Positions 10,442-21,733 of a stretch of 64,000 bases of DNA are shown here, piece by piece. The stretch is from Siccibacter turicensis LMG 23730. GTDB lineage: Bacteria; Pseudomonadota; Gammaproteobacteria; Enterobacterales; Enterobacteriaceae. The stretch covers positions 1 to 64,000 of the forward strand of contig NZ_AWFZ01000061.1 of NCBI RefSeq assembly GCF_000463155.2. Direction: 5' to 3'. A program made the translations under genes and the position numbers. Numbering within the stretch: position 1 is the stretch's first letter; each line of letters starts with the position of its first letter. The notes under the pieces were generated by a model. It saw only the letters and a list, made by a program, of their open reading frames with translations. It was not told where the DNA came from and ran no database searches.

Positions 10442-11938
10442 ATGGCTCAATCACATTTGCTGGCGGAAAGAATTTCGCGCCTGAGCGCAGCGCTGGAAAA
10501 GGGGCTTTTTGAACGCAGCCACGCCATCCGGCTCTGTCTGCTGGCGGCCCTTAGCGGAGAGAGCGTGTTCCTGCTCGGTCCGCCCGGCATTGCCAAAAGC
10601 CTGATTGCCCGCCGCCTTAAGTTTGCCTTCCAGCACGCCCGCGCCTTTGAATACCTGATGACCCGCTTCTCCACCCCGGAAGAGGTGTTTGGCCCGCTGT
10701 CGATTCAGGCGCTGAAGGATGAAGGGCGCTATGAGCGTCTGACCACCGGCTATCTTCCCGAAGCGGAGATCGTGTTTCTGGATGAGATCTGGAAAGCCGG
10801 CCCGGCCATTCTGAATACGTTACTGACCGCCATCAACGAACGTCGTTTTCGTAACGGCGCACACGAGGCGAAAATCCCTATGCGCCTGCTGGTGGCGGCG
10901 TCCAACGAGCTGCCTGAAGCCGACAGCAGCCTTGAGGCGCTGTATGACCGTCTGCTGATCCGCCTGTGGCTCGACAAAGTCCAGGAGAAGGGCAACTTCC
11001 GTTCAATGCTGATAAGCCAGCATGATGAAAACGACATTACTATCGCCGCGGGTCTGCAGGTGAGCGACGAAGAGTATCAGCAGTGGCAGCAGGATATTGG
11101 CAACGTCACCCTGCCGGATCACGTGTTTGAGCTTATCTTCATGCTGCGCCAGCAGCTCGACGAGTTACCGAACGCCCCTTACGTGTCGGACCGTCGCTGG
11201 AAAAAGGCGATCCGTCTGCTGCAGGCCAGCGCCTTTTTCTCCGGCCGCAGCGCCGTAGCACCCATCGATCTTATTCTGCTGAAAGACTGCCTGTGGCACG
11301 ATGCGGAAGCGATGCAGCTACTCCAGCACCAGCTGGAATTATTGATGACCGGTCATGGCTGGCAGCAGCATCTCATGCTCTCCCGGCTGGGCGCCATTCA
11401 GCAGCGCAGGATGCAGCTCCAGCAGCAGCAAAGCGAGCGCAGCGCGCTGAAAATCATCAAGCAGAGCGGCATGTTCGCCCGCCGCCCCCAGTATCAGCTA
11501 CCAGACGACATTCAGGGCGAAACCGTCACCTTCCTGCTCCAGCAGCCGCTGAAACTGCATGAGATGGACGTTATCCACATCACCCTGAACCGTGACGCGC
11601 TGGTCCAGTGGCTGCAAAAAGGCGGCGAGATCCGCGGCAAGCTCAACGGGATTGGCTTTGCCCAGCCGCTGACGCTGGAAGTGGATGCTGGCCAGTATTT
11701 GCTGATCCGCGATGTCAGCCTGCAGGGCACGCGCCTGGCGCTGCCGGGCCAGCAGACCGCAGAGGGTATGCCGCAGGAGATAAGCCAGCAGCTGGACGAC
11801 CTGGACACGCTCTGGCATCAGCAGCATCTCAGCTTTAGCGAACAGCAAAAGTGTCTGTTTATCCATGCTGACTGGCTCGCCCGCATCGAAGCCAGCCTTC
11901 AGGACGTTGCCGCCCAGATCAAACAGGCCCGGCAATGA
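10442..11938 (+). CDS. ravA: MoxR-family AAA+ ATPase RavA
   Basis: A 498-residue MoxR-type AAA+ ATPase. Walker A GPPGIAKS spans residues 46-53 and Walker B (IVFLDEIWK) has the Asp and Glu near 114-115. The discontinuous C-terminal half is the LARA region that binds the lysine decarboxylase LdcI in E. coli. RavA works with the VWA protein ViaA as a chaperone-like pair linked to respiratory complexes. The stop overlaps the viaA start by ATGA, implying translational coupling. Confidence 0.97.
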   Translation: MAQSHLLAERISRLSAALEKGLFERSHAIRLCLLAALSGESVFLLGPPGIAKSLIARRLKFAFQHARAFEYLMTRFSTPEEVFGPLSIQALKDEGRYERLTTGYLPEAEIVFLDEIWKAGPAILNTLLTAINERRFRNGAHEAKIPMRLLVAASNELPEADSSLEALYDRLLIRLWLDKVQEKGNFRSMLISQHDENDITIAAGLQVSDEEYQQWQQDIGNVTLPDHVFELIFMLRQQLDELPNAPYVSDRRWKKAIRLLQASAFFSGRSAVAPIDLILLKDCLWHDAEAMQLLQHQLELLMTGHGWQQHLMLSRLGAIQQRRMQLQQQQSERSALKIIKQSGMFARRPQYQLPDDIQGETVTFLLQQPLKLHEMDVIHITLNRDALVQWLQKGGEIRGKLNGIGFAQPLTLEVDAGQYLLIRDVSLQGTRLALPGQQTAEGMPQEISQQLDDLDTLWHQQHLSFSEQQKCLFIHADWLARIEASLQDVAAQIKQARQ

Positions 11939-13386
11939 TCACCGTCGATACGCTCAACGTGGTGCTGGCTGTCAGCGAAGGTGAGCTTATCGAAGAGATC
12001 ATCATCGCGCTGCTCGCCTCTCCGCAGCTGGCGGTGTTTTTTGAAAAGTTTCCGCGCCTCAAGCATGCGGTCACGCAGGATCTTCCTCGCTGGCGCGAAC
12101 AGCTTAAAAACCGGCTGCGCGACGCGCGCGTGCCGCAAGAGCTGGCCCAGGAGGTGATGGGCTATCAGAAAGTGCAGCTGCTCTCCACCAGCCAGTTCAT
12201 CGTGCAAATTCCCGAGACGCTACGCGTATTGCGGCAGACCGGTTCCCCCTTCTTCCAGCAGGCCGAGCAGCTGGTGGGCAACAACCCGCGCTTTACTCCC
12301 GCGCTACATACCCTGTTTCTGCAACGCTGGCGGCTGAGCCTGGTGGTGCAGGCGACCACGCTGAGCCATCAGGTGCTGGAAGAGGAGCGTGAGCAGCTGC
12401 TTAGCGAAGTACAGGAGCGCATGACCCTGAGCGGGCAGCTTGATGCCGCGCTGAACGAGAACGACCACTCCGCAGGCCGACTGTGGGATATGAGTGCCGG
12501 AAAGCTTAAACGCGGTGATTATCAGCTGATCGTCAAATACGGTGAGTTTCTGGCTAATCAGCCGGAGCTGATGAAGCTCGCCGAACAGCTGGGGCGCTCG
12601 CGAGAAGCGAAGTCGGTGCCGGTGCGCGATGCGCCGCTGGAGACGTTTCGCACCATGGTCCGGGAGCCTGCCACGGTACCGGAGCAGGTGGAGGGATTGC
12701 ACCAGAGCGACGATATTCTGCGCCTGCTGCCGCCTGAACTGGCGACCCTCGGCATCACCGAACTTGAGTATGAATTCTATCGCCGGCTGGTGGAGAAGCA
12801 GCTTCTGACCTATCGCCTCGCCGGGGAGTCATGGCGGGAGAAGCTCTCCCAGCGGCCGGTTGTGCATCAGGATATGGACGAACAGCCGCGCGGCCCGTTT
12901 ATCGTCTGTGTGGATACGTCAGGATCGATGGGCGGATTCAACGAGCAGTGCGCCAAGGCGTTCTGTCTGGCGCTGATGCGTATCGCGCTGGCCGATCGCC
13001 GTCGCTGCTTTATTATGCTGTTTTCCAGTGAGGTGGTGCGCTATGAGCTTACCGGCGAAGACGGACTGGAGCAGGCGATCCGTTTTCTCAGCCAGCGTTT
13101 TCGCGGCGGTACCGATCTGGCGAGCTGTTTTCGTGCGGTAAACGAGAAGATGCAGACCGGCGACGGTGTGGATGCCGATGCCGTGGTGATCTCGGACTTT
13201 ATTGCCCAGCGACTGCCGGATGAGGTGGTACAGAGCGTCAGGAACTTACAGCGGGTACAGCAGCACCGTTTTCACGCGGTGGCGATGTCGTCATACGGCA
13301 AACCCGGCATCATGCGCATCTTCGATCACATCTGGCGCTTTGATACCGGGCTGAGAAGCCGCCTGCTACGGCGGCTGAAAGGCTGA
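11935..13386 (+). CDS. viaA: VWA-domain protein ViaA, RavA partner
   Basis: A 483-residue protein with an N-terminal helical region and a C-terminal von Willebrand factor A domain. The metal-dependent adhesion motif DTSGSMGGF is intact, its first Asp near residue 327. ViaA stimulates RavA ATPase activity in E. coli. The start codon overlaps the ravA stop. It is convergent with asnA; the two stop codons are directly adjacent, leaving no room for an intergenic terminator. Confidence 0.97.
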   Translation: MITVDTLNVVLAVSEGELIEEIIIALLASPQLAVFFEKFPRLKHAVTQDLPRWREQLKNRLRDARVPQELAQEVMGYQKVQLLSTSQFIVQIPETLRVLRQTGSPFFQQAEQLVGNNPRFTPALHTLFLQRWRLSLVVQATTLSHQVLEEEREQLLSEVQERMTLSGQLDAALNENDHSAGRLWDMSAGKLKRGDYQLIVKYGEFLANQPELMKLAEQLGRSREAKSVPVRDAPLETFRTMVREPATVPEQVEGLHQSDDILRLLPPELATLGITELEYEFYRRLVEKQLLTYRLAGESWREKLSQRPVVHQDMDEQPRGPFIVCVDTSGSMGGFNEQCAKAFCLALMRIALADRRRCFIMLFSSEVVRYELTGEDGLEQAIRFLSQRFRGGTDLASCFRAVNEKMQTGDGVDADAVVISDFIAQRLPDEVVQSVRNLQRVQQHRFHAVAMSSYGKPGIMRIFDHIWRFDTGLRSRLLRRLKG

Positions 13387-14379
13387 TTACAGCAGGCCGG
13401 CGACGCTCTCTTTTACCTGCGCCGGCCACACGCCGCACTGCACCTGACCGATATGGGACAGCTGAAGCAGCAGCATGGTGAGACGCGACTGCCCAATTCC
13501 ACCGCCGATGGTCTGCGGCATCTCACCCTTCAACAGCGACTGGTGCCATTCGAGCTGCAGGCGATCTTCATCGCCGCACAGCGCCAGCTGGCGGGTCAGG
13601 GTCTGAGCATCGACGCGGATCCCCATCGACGAGATTTCAAACGCATCTTCCAGCACCGGGTTCCAGACCAGGATATCGCCGTTCAGTCCGGCAAAGCCTT
13701 CGGCGGTCGCGGTGGTCCAGTCATCATAATCCGGGGCACGCACGTCGTGGCGTTTCCCGTCGCCCAGCTTGCCGCCGATGCCAATCAGGAATACCGCACC
13801 CAGCTCTTTGGTAATCGCACGCTCACGCCCTTTGGCATCAAGCTGCGGATAGCGCTGCTGCAGCGTTTCGCTGTGAACGAACTGGATCTGCTCCGGCAGG
13901 AACGGCGTCAGGCCGAACTGCTCGCTGACCGCGTTTTCCGTGGCTTTAATTCCCGCCCAGAGGGTTTCGACGGTCTGTTTAAGCGTGGCAAGGTTGCGCT
14001 CTCCGTCGCCCATCACACGCTCCCAGTCCCACTGATCCACATAGACAGAGTGCACCGGCGTCAGACGATCTTCATCCGGACGTAAGGCTTTCATATGGGT
14101 ATAGATGCCTTCGCCAGCGCTGAAGTCATGCTGACCCAGGGTTTTGCGTTTCCATTTGGCCAGCGAATGCACCACTTCAAACTGCGCATCAGGCAGCGTT
14201 TTCACGCGCACCTGCACCGCTTTCTCACTGCCAGACAGGTTATCCTGGGTACCATCACCGATACGGCTGAGGATAGGCGCCTGGACTTCAATCAGCCCCA
14301 GCTTCTCTTCCAGCTGGCGGGAAAAATGGGCTTTAACGAAGCCGATCTGACGTTGGGTTGCGATGTAGGCGGATTTCAT
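13387..14379 (-). CDS. asnA: Aspartate-ammonia ligase (asparagine synthetase A)
   Basis: A 330-residue class II aminoacyl-tRNA-synthetase-like enzyme that makes asparagine from aspartate, ammonia and ATP. Conserved blocks include [11 protein letters not shown] and the C-terminal [14 protein letters not shown]. Upstream in-frame starts exist at 14433 and 14385, but AGGAG is only 3 nt from 14385 and about 9 nt from 14379; the latter gives [11 protein letters not shown], the E. coli start. It is divergent from its activator gene asnC. Confidence 0.97.
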   Translation of the reverse strand: MKSAYIATQRQIGFVKAHFSRQLEEKLGLIEVQAPILSRIGDGTQDNLSGSEKAVQVRVKTLPDAQFEVVHSLAKWKRKTLGQHDFSAGEGIYTHMKALRPDEDRLTPVHSVYVDQWDWERVMGDGERNLATLKQTVETLWAGIKATENAVSEQFGLTPFLPEQIQFVHSETLQQRYPQLDAKGRERAITKELGAVFLIGIGGKLGDGKRHDVRAPDYDDWTTATAEGFAGLNGDILVWNPVLEDAFEISSMGIRVDAQTLTRQLALCGDEDRLQLEWHQSLLKGEMPQTIGGGIGQSRLTMLLLQLSHIGQVQCGVWPAQVKESVAGLL

Positions 14380-14531
14380 ATTCATTGACTCCTGATGTCT
14401 GTTGCCAATGATTAAGCAATAAAAGATGCCCACTATTCAATAATCAACAATAAAAAAGGCTTAACGCGTTTTAATACGATAAATTAAAGGCGGTTAAAAT
14501 CCTGAATCGTCATTATCCATAAGGAAATCCG
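14380..14531. promoter_or_regulatory. asnA-asnC divergent control region
   Basis: This 152-bp AT-rich gap must hold both promoters. For asnA (minus strand) TTGATT, a 17-bp spacer and TTTTAT form a plausible promoter near 14420-14452. In E. coli AsnC activates asnA from this region and is relieved by asparagine; I could not pin an AsnC site by eye. An SD AAGGAAA precedes asnC. Confidence 0.5.
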
Positions 14532-14990
14532 ATGGAAAATTATCAAATCGACAATCTGGACCGCGGCATCCTGGAGGCATTAATGGCCAATGCCCGCACC
14601 GCCTACGCCGAACTGGCCAAGCAGTTTGGCGTCAGCCCGGGCACCATCCACGTGCGTGTAGAGAAGATGAAGCAGGCGGGGATCATCACCGGGGCGCGGA
14701 TAGACATCAGCCCCAAACAGCTGGGGTATGACGTCTGCTGCTTTATCGGCATCATCCTGAAGAGCGCCAAAGACTACCCGTCGGCGCTGGCGAAGCTGGA
14801 AAGCCTGGATGAGGTGACCGAGGCGTATTACACCACCGGGCACTACAGCATCTTTATAAAGGTGATGTGTCGATCTATCGACGCCCTGCAACAGGTACTT
14901 ATCAACAAGATCCAGACTATCGACGAAATCCAGTCCACGGAGACGCTGATCTCACTGCAAAACCCGATCATGCGCACCATCAAACCCTGA
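14532..14990 (+). CDS. asnC: Lrp/AsnC-family regulator AsnC
   Basis: A 152-residue feast/famine regulator. The N-terminal helix-turn-helix (LDRGILEALMANARTAYAEL through FGVSPGTIHVR) precedes the C-terminal RAM ligand-binding domain with the conserved GHYSIFIKV-type strand. In E. coli it activates asnA and represses itself, responding to asparagine. It is divergent from asnA and upstream of mioC, into which its transcript may run towards oriC. Confidence 0.97.
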   Translation: MENYQIDNLDRGILEALMANARTAYAELAKQFGVSPGTIHVRVEKMKQAGIITGARIDISPKQLGYDVCCFIGIILKSAKDYPSALAKLESLDEVTEAYYTTGHYSIFIKVMCRSIDALQQVLINKIQTIDEIQSTETLISLQNPIMRTIKP

Positions 14991-15057
14991 TGCCACGCGG
15001 CTTGCCGTTCGATGCCTCACAGCGTCCCATGGACGGCGTCGATCGGCTATACCCATA

Positions 15058-15097
15058 TTATCCACAGGTAGATCCCAGCCGATTCACAGAGTACAAT
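15058..15097 (+). promoter_or_regulatory. mioC promoter with DnaA box
   Basis: A consensus DnaA box TTATCCACA (15058-15066) lies just upstream of a -10 TACAAT (15092-15097), about 30 bp before mioC. In E. coli DnaA represses mioC through a box at this place, and mioC transcription runs into oriC. Confidence 0.8.
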
Positions 15098-15126
15098 ACG
15101 CGTCGTTTCATAAAAGGCAGGTATTC

Positions 15127-15579
15127 ATGGCTGAGATCACCCTTATTAGCGGCAGTACCCTTGGCGGCGCAGAGTATGTTGCGGAGCATCTGGCAGAAAA
15201 GCTGGAAGACGCCGGGTTTACCACCCAGACGCTACACGGCCCGCTGCTGGACGATCTCCCGCAGAGCGGCACGTGGCTTGTGATCTCCTCGACGCATGGC
15301 GCCGGGGATCTGCCTGACAATCTTCAGCCTTTCTATGATGACCTGGCAGAACGCCAACCGGATCTGAGCGCAGTGCGCTTCGGGGCCATTGGGATCGGCA
15401 GTCGCGAATATGACACCTTCTGCGGCGCGATCGACAAGATCGAAACCCAGCTGACGTCATGCGGTGCGAAAACGGTGGGTGAAACGCTGCGGATCAACAT
15501 CCTCGATCACGACATTCCGGAGGATCCGGCAGAGGTTTGGCTGGGATCCTGGATTAATTTACTCAAAAACGAACAATAA
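15127..15579 (+). CDS. mioC: Flavodoxin-like protein MioC
   Basis: A 150-residue FMN-binding flavodoxin-like protein, three residues longer than the E. coli form. The phosphate-binding loop ISGSTLGGAEYVAEHL is at residues 6-21 and the flavin-contacting STHGAGDLPDN is near 57. E. coli MioC supports biotin synthase activity in vitro. The ATG at 15127 follows GGCAGG. It sits immediately beside oriC and transcribes towards it, the classical arrangement in enterobacteria. Confidence 0.96.
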   Translation: MAEITLISGSTLGGAEYVAEHLAEKLEDAGFTTQTLHGPLLDDLPQSGTWLVISSTHGAGDLPDNLQPFYDDLAERQPDLSAVRFGAIGIGSREYDTFCGAIDKIETQLTSCGAKTVGETLRINILDHDIPEDPAEVWLGSWINLLKNEQ

Positions 15580-15589
15580 CCAGGCGTTT

Positions 15590-15860
15590 GAATGTGGATA
15601 ACTCTGCTGGAAAGCTTGGGTTAACCGGTAGTTATCCCAATAACAACCCTCGTACGTTTTTTGGGCTGTGCATAACCCTCGCTTTTGATCCCAGCTTATA
15701 CGGTGTGGGATCACCGATCATTCACAGTAAATGATCCTTACTATCTGTTTGATCTAAAAGGTACGATCCGGCTTATCCACAGGAGAGGTCGATCGTAATA
15801 AGAGATCATAATAGAAAAGATCTCCATATATATAGATCTTCTTTTTAATACCCGATGATC
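15590..15860. other. oriC: Chromosomal replication origin oriC
   Basis: The block between mioC and mnmG aligns throughout with E. coli oriC in reverse orientation. DnaA boxes: R4 TGTGGATAA 15593-15601; R3 TTATCCCAA 15632-15640; R2 TGTGCATAA 15667-15675; R5/M TCATTCACA 15718-15726; R1 TTATCCACA 15773-15781. The AT-rich 13-mers, each ending in GATC on the plus strand, are R 15795-15807, M 15810-15822 and L 15826-15838. An IHF-like site is near 15742-15755, between R5 and R1. Eleven GATC sites fall in 15687-15860 for Dam/SeqA control. The unwinding region faces mnmG, as in E. coli. Confidence 0.97.
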
Positions 15861-15950
15861 CCGATGCTTTCTCGAACGGCTAAAGTTGAGTAGAATCCAC
15901 GGCCCGGGATCATTACCCTCATTTCGCAACACCGCAGAGGTTCGGCAACC

Positions 15951-17840
15951 ATGTTTTATCAGGATCCTTTCGACGTCATCATCATTGGCGGGGGTCATGC
16001 AGGCACAGAGGCCGCGATGGCCGCAGCCCGTATGGGTCAGCAGACCCTACTCTTGACACACAATATCGACACGCTGGGACAGATGTCCTGCAATCCGGCG
16101 ATCGGCGGTATTGGAAAAGGACATCTGGTTAAGGAAGTGGACGCCCTCGGTGGGTTGATGGCAACAGCGATCGATCGCGCTGGTATTCAGTTTAGGATAC
16201 TAAACGCGAGCAAAGGACCGGCGGTGCGCGCCACCCGTGCTCAGGCTGACCGCGTACTGTATCGTCAGGCTATTCGTACTGCGCTGGAGAACCAGCCGAA
16301 CCTGATGATCTTCCAGCAGGCGGTAGACGATCTGATTGTGGAAAACGATCGTGTGGTAGGTGCCGTGACCCAGATGGGCCTCAAGTTCCGCGCCAAAGCC
16401 GTGGTGCTGACCGTGGGCACCTTCCTTGACGGAAAAATTCATATCGGTCTGGATAACTACAGCGGTGGCCGTGCCGGCGATCCGCCATCCATTCCACTGG
16501 CCCGACGCCTGCGTGAACTGCCGCTGCGCGTCAATCGCCTGAAAACCGGTACGCCTCCGCGTATCGATGCGCGCACGATCGACTTCAGCGTGCTCGGACA
16601 GCAGCACGGTGATAACCCGATGCCGGTGTTCTCGTTCATGGGCAGCGTCGATCAGCATCCGCGTCAGGTACCGTGCTACATCACGCACACCAATGAAAAA
16701 ACCCATGACGTTATCCGTCAGAACCTCGATCGCAGCCCGATGTATGCCGGGGTGATCGAAGGGATTGGTCCGCGCTACTGCCCGTCCATCGAAGACAAAG
16801 TGATGCGCTTTGCCGATCGCAATGCGCACCAGATCTTCCTGGAGCCAGAAGGACTGACCAGCAACGAAATTTATCCGAACGGGATCTCCACCAGCCTGCC
16901 GTTCGATGTGCAGATGCAGATCGTGCGATCCATGGAGGGTATGGAAAACGCGAAGATCGTCCGTCCGGGCTACGCCATCGAGTATGACTTCTTCGACCCG
17001 CGCGACCTGAAGCCGACGCTGGAAAGCAAATTTATCGCCGGTCTGTTCTTTGCCGGACAGATCAACGGCACCACCGGTTACGAAGAGGCCGCAGCGCAGG
17101 GTTTGTTGGCCGGGCTTAACGCGGCACGCTGCGCGGCGGACAAAGAGGGATGGGCGCCGCGTCGCGATCAGGCTTATCTCGGCGTGCTGGTGGACGACCT
17201 CTCCACGCTCGGCACCAAAGAGCCGTACCGCATGTTTACTTCACGAGCGGAATATCGCCTGATGCTGCGTGAAGACAACGCTGACCTGCGTCTGACCGAA
17301 ACCGGACGCGAGCTGGGTCTGGTGGACGACGAACGCTGGGCACGCTTTAACGAGAAGCTTGAGAGCATCGAGCGCGAACGTCAGCGCCTGAAAGCGACCT
17401 GGCTGCACCCCACGTCGGACAGCATTGCCGAAGTGAATGCTCACCTTACTGCGCCGCTCTCCCGTGAAGCGAGCGGGGAAGATTTGCTGCGTCGCCCTGA
17501 GATGACCTATCAGACGCTGATCGGCCTGTCGGCGTTCGCGCCAGGGCTTGACGATCCGCAGGCTGCGGAACAGGTTGAAATCCAGGTGAAATACGAAGGG
17601 TATATCGCGCGTCAGCAGGATGAGATCGAAAAGCAGCAGCGCAACGAAAACACCCTGCTGCCCGCCACGCTGGATTACCGCCAGGTTTCCGGCCTGTCGA
17701 ACGAAGTGATCGCCAAACTTAACGATCACAAACCGTCGTCGATAGGCCAGGCATCCCGTATCTCTGGCGTCACGCCGGCGGCCATTTCGATTTTGCTGGT
17801 ATGGCTAAAAAAACAAGGCATGCTGCGTCGTAGCGCCTGA
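15951..17840 (+). CDS. mnmG: tRNA uridine-34 carboxymethylaminomethyl modification enzyme MnmG
   Basis: A 629-residue FAD enzyme (GidA) that, with MnmE, installs the cmnm5 group on U34 of several tRNAs. The FAD-binding [10 protein letters not shown] is at residues 13-22, the family motif [16 protein letters not shown] near 47-62, and the second motif [16 protein letters not shown] near 370. Length equals E. coli MnmG. It reads away from oriC and is followed by rsmG after 71 bp. Its partner gene mnmE lies in the same window at 39442-40806. Confidence 0.98.
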   Translation: MFYQDPFDVIIIGGGHAGTEAAMAAARMGQQTLLLTHNIDTLGQMSCNPAIGGIGKGHLVKEVDALGGLMATAIDRAGIQFRILNASKGPAVRATRAQADRVLYRQAIRTALENQPNLMIFQQAVDDLIVENDRVVGAVTQMGLKFRAKAVVLTVGTFLDGKIHIGLDNYSGGRAGDPPSIPLARRLRELPLRVNRLKTGTPPRIDARTIDFSVLGQQHGDNPMPVFSFMGSVDQHPRQVPCYITHTNEKTHDVIRQNLDRSPMYAGVIEGIGPRYCPSIEDKVMRFADRNAHQIFLEPEGLTSNEIYPNGISTSLPFDVQMQIVRSMEGMENAKIVRPGYAIEYDFFDPRDLKPTLESKFIAGLFFAGQINGTTGYEEAAAQGLLAGLNAARCAADKEGWAPRRDQAYLGVLVDDLSTLGTKEPYRMFTSRAEYRLMLREDNADLRLTETGRELGLVDDERWARFNEKLESIERERQRLKATWLHPTSDSIAEVNAHLTAPLSREASGEDLLRRPEMTYQTLIGLSAFAPGLDDPQAAEQVEIQVKYEGYIARQQDEIEKQQRNENTLLPATLDYRQVSGLSNEVIAKLNDHKPSSIGQASRISGVTPAAISILLVWLKKQGMLRRSA

Positions 17841-17848
17841 TTGCATTG

Positions 17849-17870
17849 CCCCTCACCTGCGGGTGAGGGG
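17849..17870 (+). repeat. Strong stem-loop between mnmG and rsmG
   Basis: CCCCTCACC (17849-17857) pairs perfectly with GGTGAGGGG (17862-17870) around a 4-nt loop. No T run follows, so it is unlikely to terminate by itself. It could stall RNase or separate the mnmG and rsmG messages; this is inference. Confidence 0.6.
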
Positions 17871-17911
17871 AGCGCTTCACTTCAGATTATCTCTTCCAAC
17901 AGGTACCGAAC

Positions 17912-18535
17912 GTGCTAAACAAACTCTCTCGTCTGCTCAGCGCCGCGGGCATTACGCTTCCTGAGAATCAGCAGCAGCAGCTTATCGCTTACGTTGAAAT
18001 GCTCAACAAATGGAATAAAGCCTATAATCTTACGTCGGTTCGCGATCCGAACGAGATGCTGGTGCGCCACATCATGGACAGCATCGTGGTTGAACCGCAT
18101 CTGCGCGGGACGCGGTTTATTGACGTGGGGACCGGGCCGGGCCTGCCGGGAATACCGCTGGCGATCGTGCGTCCGCAGTCGCATTTCACGCTGCTGGACA
18201 GCCTGGGTAAGCGGGTGCGCTTCTTAAAACAGGTTCAGCATGAGCTGAAGCTGGAGAACATTGCTCCCGTCCAGAGTCGCGTTGAAGATTTTTCTGCCGA
18301 ACCGCCATTTGATGGCGTGATCAGCCGCGCGTTTGCCTCCCTGACCGATATGGTGACCTGGTGCCACCACCTTCCCGCCGAAAACGGGCGTTTTTATGCG
18401 CTTAAGGGTCTGCGTCCTGATGACGAAATCAGCCAGCTTCCGGCGCAGTTTGAGGTGGAGAGTATCGTGAAGCTGAGCGTGCCACAGCTTGAAGGCGATC
18501 GTCATCTGGTGATGATTAAGTCAAACGACGTTTAA
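17912..18535 (+). CDS. rsmG: 16S rRNA (guanine-527-N7) methyltransferase RsmG
   Basis: A 207-residue SAM-dependent methyltransferase (GidB) that modifies G527 of 16S rRNA. The SAM loop [17 protein letters not shown] (near residue 69) and the following [12 protein letters not shown] strand are intact. It starts with GTG at 17912, as in E. coli, downstream of AACAGGTAC. It is the second gene of mnmG-rsmG, with a possible terminator about 110 nt beyond its stop. Confidence 0.96.
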   Translation: MLNKLSRLLSAAGITLPENQQQQLIAYVEMLNKWNKAYNLTSVRDPNEMLVRHIMDSIVVEPHLRGTRFIDVGTGPGLPGIPLAIVRPQSHFTLLDSLGKRVRFLKQVQHELKLENIAPVQSRVEDFSAEPPFDGVISRAFASLTDMVTWCHHLPAENGRFYALKGLRPDDEISQLPAQFEVESIVKLSVPQLEGDRHLVMIKSNDV

Positions 18536-18578
18536 TTTTTATCAAAAAAAGAGCAGATAAAGTTGTTGGTAAAATGTT

Positions 18579-18597
18579 AATAATGAGAGTCGTTGTC
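18579..18597. promoter_or_regulatory. Fur-box-like sequence
   Basis: AATAATGAGAGTCGTTGTC matches 14 of 19 positions of the Fur consensus GATAATGATAATCATTATC, and TGAGAGT-C-GTTGTCA (18584-18598) fits the 7-1-7 form at 10 of 14. It lies 44 bp after rsmG and about 435 bp before the atp promoter. Function is unproven. Confidence 0.4.
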
Positions 18598-18645
18598 ATT
18601 GCGAAACGAATTTGCCATTAACCTTATTGTTACTGCGTTTTTTCG

Positions 18646-18667
18646 AGAGCGTTACGTCGCTCTTTTT
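18646..18667 (+). terminator. Possible terminator downstream of rsmG
   Basis: AGAGCG (18646-18651) and CGCTCT (18658-18663) form a 6-bp stem with a TTACGT loop, followed by TTTT and further T-rich sequence. It is short but positioned to end the mnmG-rsmG transcript before the atp promoter. Confidence 0.55.
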
Positions 18668-19032
18668 GTTAATCAGCAAAATAGTAAACGCCGTAAATAT
18701 CAGCCTGCTAAAGATTCAGGAATTAAACTTCCGGCAAATGTTAAAACTTTGTCAGTGATGTCAATAAAAGGTTTTAATGTTGTATTGAGCTATTTTAAAA
18801 AGAGTGATGGATAATTCATTTAATAATCAGGTGCATGGGGTTTTTGCTTTCAGAAGAGATGTTAATAGCCACCTGCCGTGATTGTTTATAATGTGATCTC
18901 AAGCACGCTTTGTAGCCGGGTATTCAGTGAGTTTTGCAGGCTTCGACACGGTTTTGCCGTTTCAGCAAAACTTAAAAAATAGCGCTGTCGAAATTTAATT
19001 AAACATTTGTTCACCTTTTTGCTACTTATTGT

Positions 19033-19060
19033 TTGAAATCACGAGTCCGCCCCGTATAAT
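19033..19060 (+). promoter_or_regulatory. atp operon promoter
   Basis: TTGAAA (19033-19038) and a perfect TATAAT (19055-19060) are separated by 16 bp. The downstream TTTGACCGCTTTTTGATGCT is the same as in the well-known E. coli atpI promoter. It would transcribe atpIBEFHAGDC after a leader of about 80 nt. Confidence 0.88.
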
Positions 19061-19147
19061 TTGACCGCTTTTTGATGCTTGACTCTGAGCGTTAAAGAAC
19101 GTTTTATACGACACGCGACCTACCCCAAAGGGAGCAGGAGCATATTT

Positions 19148-20355
<1,208 letters not shown>

Positions 20356-20386
20356 TTTTTAAACAACACTACTGCGTTTTAACTGA

Positions 20387-20682
<296 letters not shown>

Positions 20683-20702
20683 TAATAAAGAGGCATTGTG
20701 CT

Positions 20703-21173
20703 GTGAATCTTAACGCAACAATCCTCGGCCAGGCCATCGCGTTTGTCCTGTTCGTTCTGTTCTGCATGAAGTACGTATGGCCGCCAATTATGGCTGCCAT
20801 CGAAAAACGTCAGAAAGAGATTGCTGACGGTCTGGCTTCTGCGGAACGAGCTAAGAAGGATTTGGACCTTGCACAGGCCAATGCGACCGACCAGCTGAAA
20901 AAAGCGAAAGCGGAAGCCCAGGTAATCATTGAGCAGGCTAACAAGCGTCGCTCTCAGATCCTGGACGAAGCCAAAGCTGAAGCAGAACAGGAACGTAACA
21001 AAATCGTGGCGCAGGCTCAGGCGGAAATTGACGCCGAGCGTAAACGTGCTCGCGAGGAGCTGCGTAAGCAGGTCGCTATGCTGGCCGTTGCCGGCGCCGA
21101 GAAAATCATCGAACGTTCCGTGGATGAAGCTGCTAACAGCGACATCGTCGATAAACTGGTCGCTGAACTGTAA
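20703..21173 (+). CDS. atpF: F1Fo ATP synthase subunit b
   Basis: A 156-residue peripheral-stalk subunit: one N-terminal membrane helix (residues about 5-25) followed by a long charged coiled coil rich in Ala, Lys, Glu and Arg. The start is GTG at 20703 behind AAAGAGGCATT, as in E. coli. Two copies form the stator stalk and bind delta at the top of F1. Confidence 0.98.
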   Translation: MNLNATILGQAIAFVLFVLFCMKYVWPPIMAAIEKRQKEIADGLASAERAKKDLDLAQANATDQLKKAKAEAQVIIEQANKRRSQILDEAKAEAEQERNKIVAQAQAEIDAERKRAREELRKQVAMLAVAGAEKIIERSVDEAANSDIVDKLVAEL

Positions 21174-21187
21174 GGAGGGAGGGGCTG

Positions 21188-21721
21188 ATGTCTGAATTTG
21201 TAACTGTAGCTCGCCCCTACGCCAAAGCAGCTTTTGACTTTGCCGTTGAACACCACAGTGTCGATCGCTGGCAGGACATGCTGGCTTTCGCCGCTGAGGT
21301 GACGAAAAACGAATACATGGCAGAGCTTATCTCTGGTGCACTGGCACCGGAAACGCTCGCCGAGTCGTTTATCGCAATTTGTGGTGAGCAGCTGGACGAC
21401 AATGGCCAGAACCTGATTAAGGTTATGGCCGATAATGGTCGTCTGAAAGCGCTCCCTGACGTTCTTGAGCAGTTCATTCATTTACGTGAAGCCAGCGAGG
21501 CTATTGCAGAAGTTGAAGTAACCTCTGCCAACGCACTGAGTGAAGAACAGCTTTTGAAAATCAGCACCGCGATGGAAAAACGTCTGTCACGCAAAGTGAA
21601 GCTGAATTGCAAAATCGATAAGTCTGTAATGGCAGGCGTTATCATCCGTTCGGGTGATATGGTCATTGATGGTAGCGTACGCGGCCGTCTTGAACGTCTT
21701 GCAGACGTCTTGCAGTCTTAA
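21188..21721 (+). CDS. atpH: F1Fo ATP synthase subunit delta
   Basis: A 177-residue OSCP/delta-family protein: an N-terminal helical bundle ([16 protein letters not shown]) and a C-terminal domain ending with [17 protein letters not shown], which contacts subunit b. It clamps the peripheral stalk to the F1 head. A strong AAGGAGG SD sits before ATG 21188. Confidence 0.98.
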   Translation: MSEFVTVARPYAKAAFDFAVEHHSVDRWQDMLAFAAEVTKNEYMAELISGALAPETLAESFIAICGEQLDDNGQNLIKVMADNGRLKALPDVLEQFIHLREASEAIAEVEVTSANALSEEQLLKISTAMEKRLSRKVKLNCKIDKSVMAGVIIRSGDMVIDGSVRGRLERLADVLQS

Positions 21722-21733
21722 GGGGACTGGAGC

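Larger units (their letters stand above)
18536..19147 (+). other. 612-bp rsmG-atpI intergenic region
   Basis: This AT-rich region has no convincing gene. It contains a Fur-box-like sequence (18579-18597), a short terminator-like hairpin (18646-18667), an inverted repeat GTTTTGC/GCAAAAC (18951-18971) and the atp promoter (19033-19060). A TTG-initiated frame at 18593-18814 has no SD and an unremarkable composition. The 150 bp before the promoter are very AT-rich. Confidence 0.8.

Noticed and set aside
18593-18814. 73-residue TTG-initiated frame between rsmG and atpI
   Set aside because: No SD, crosses the terminator-like hairpin, no recognisable sequence, and the region is AT-rich non-coding as in E. 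coli.
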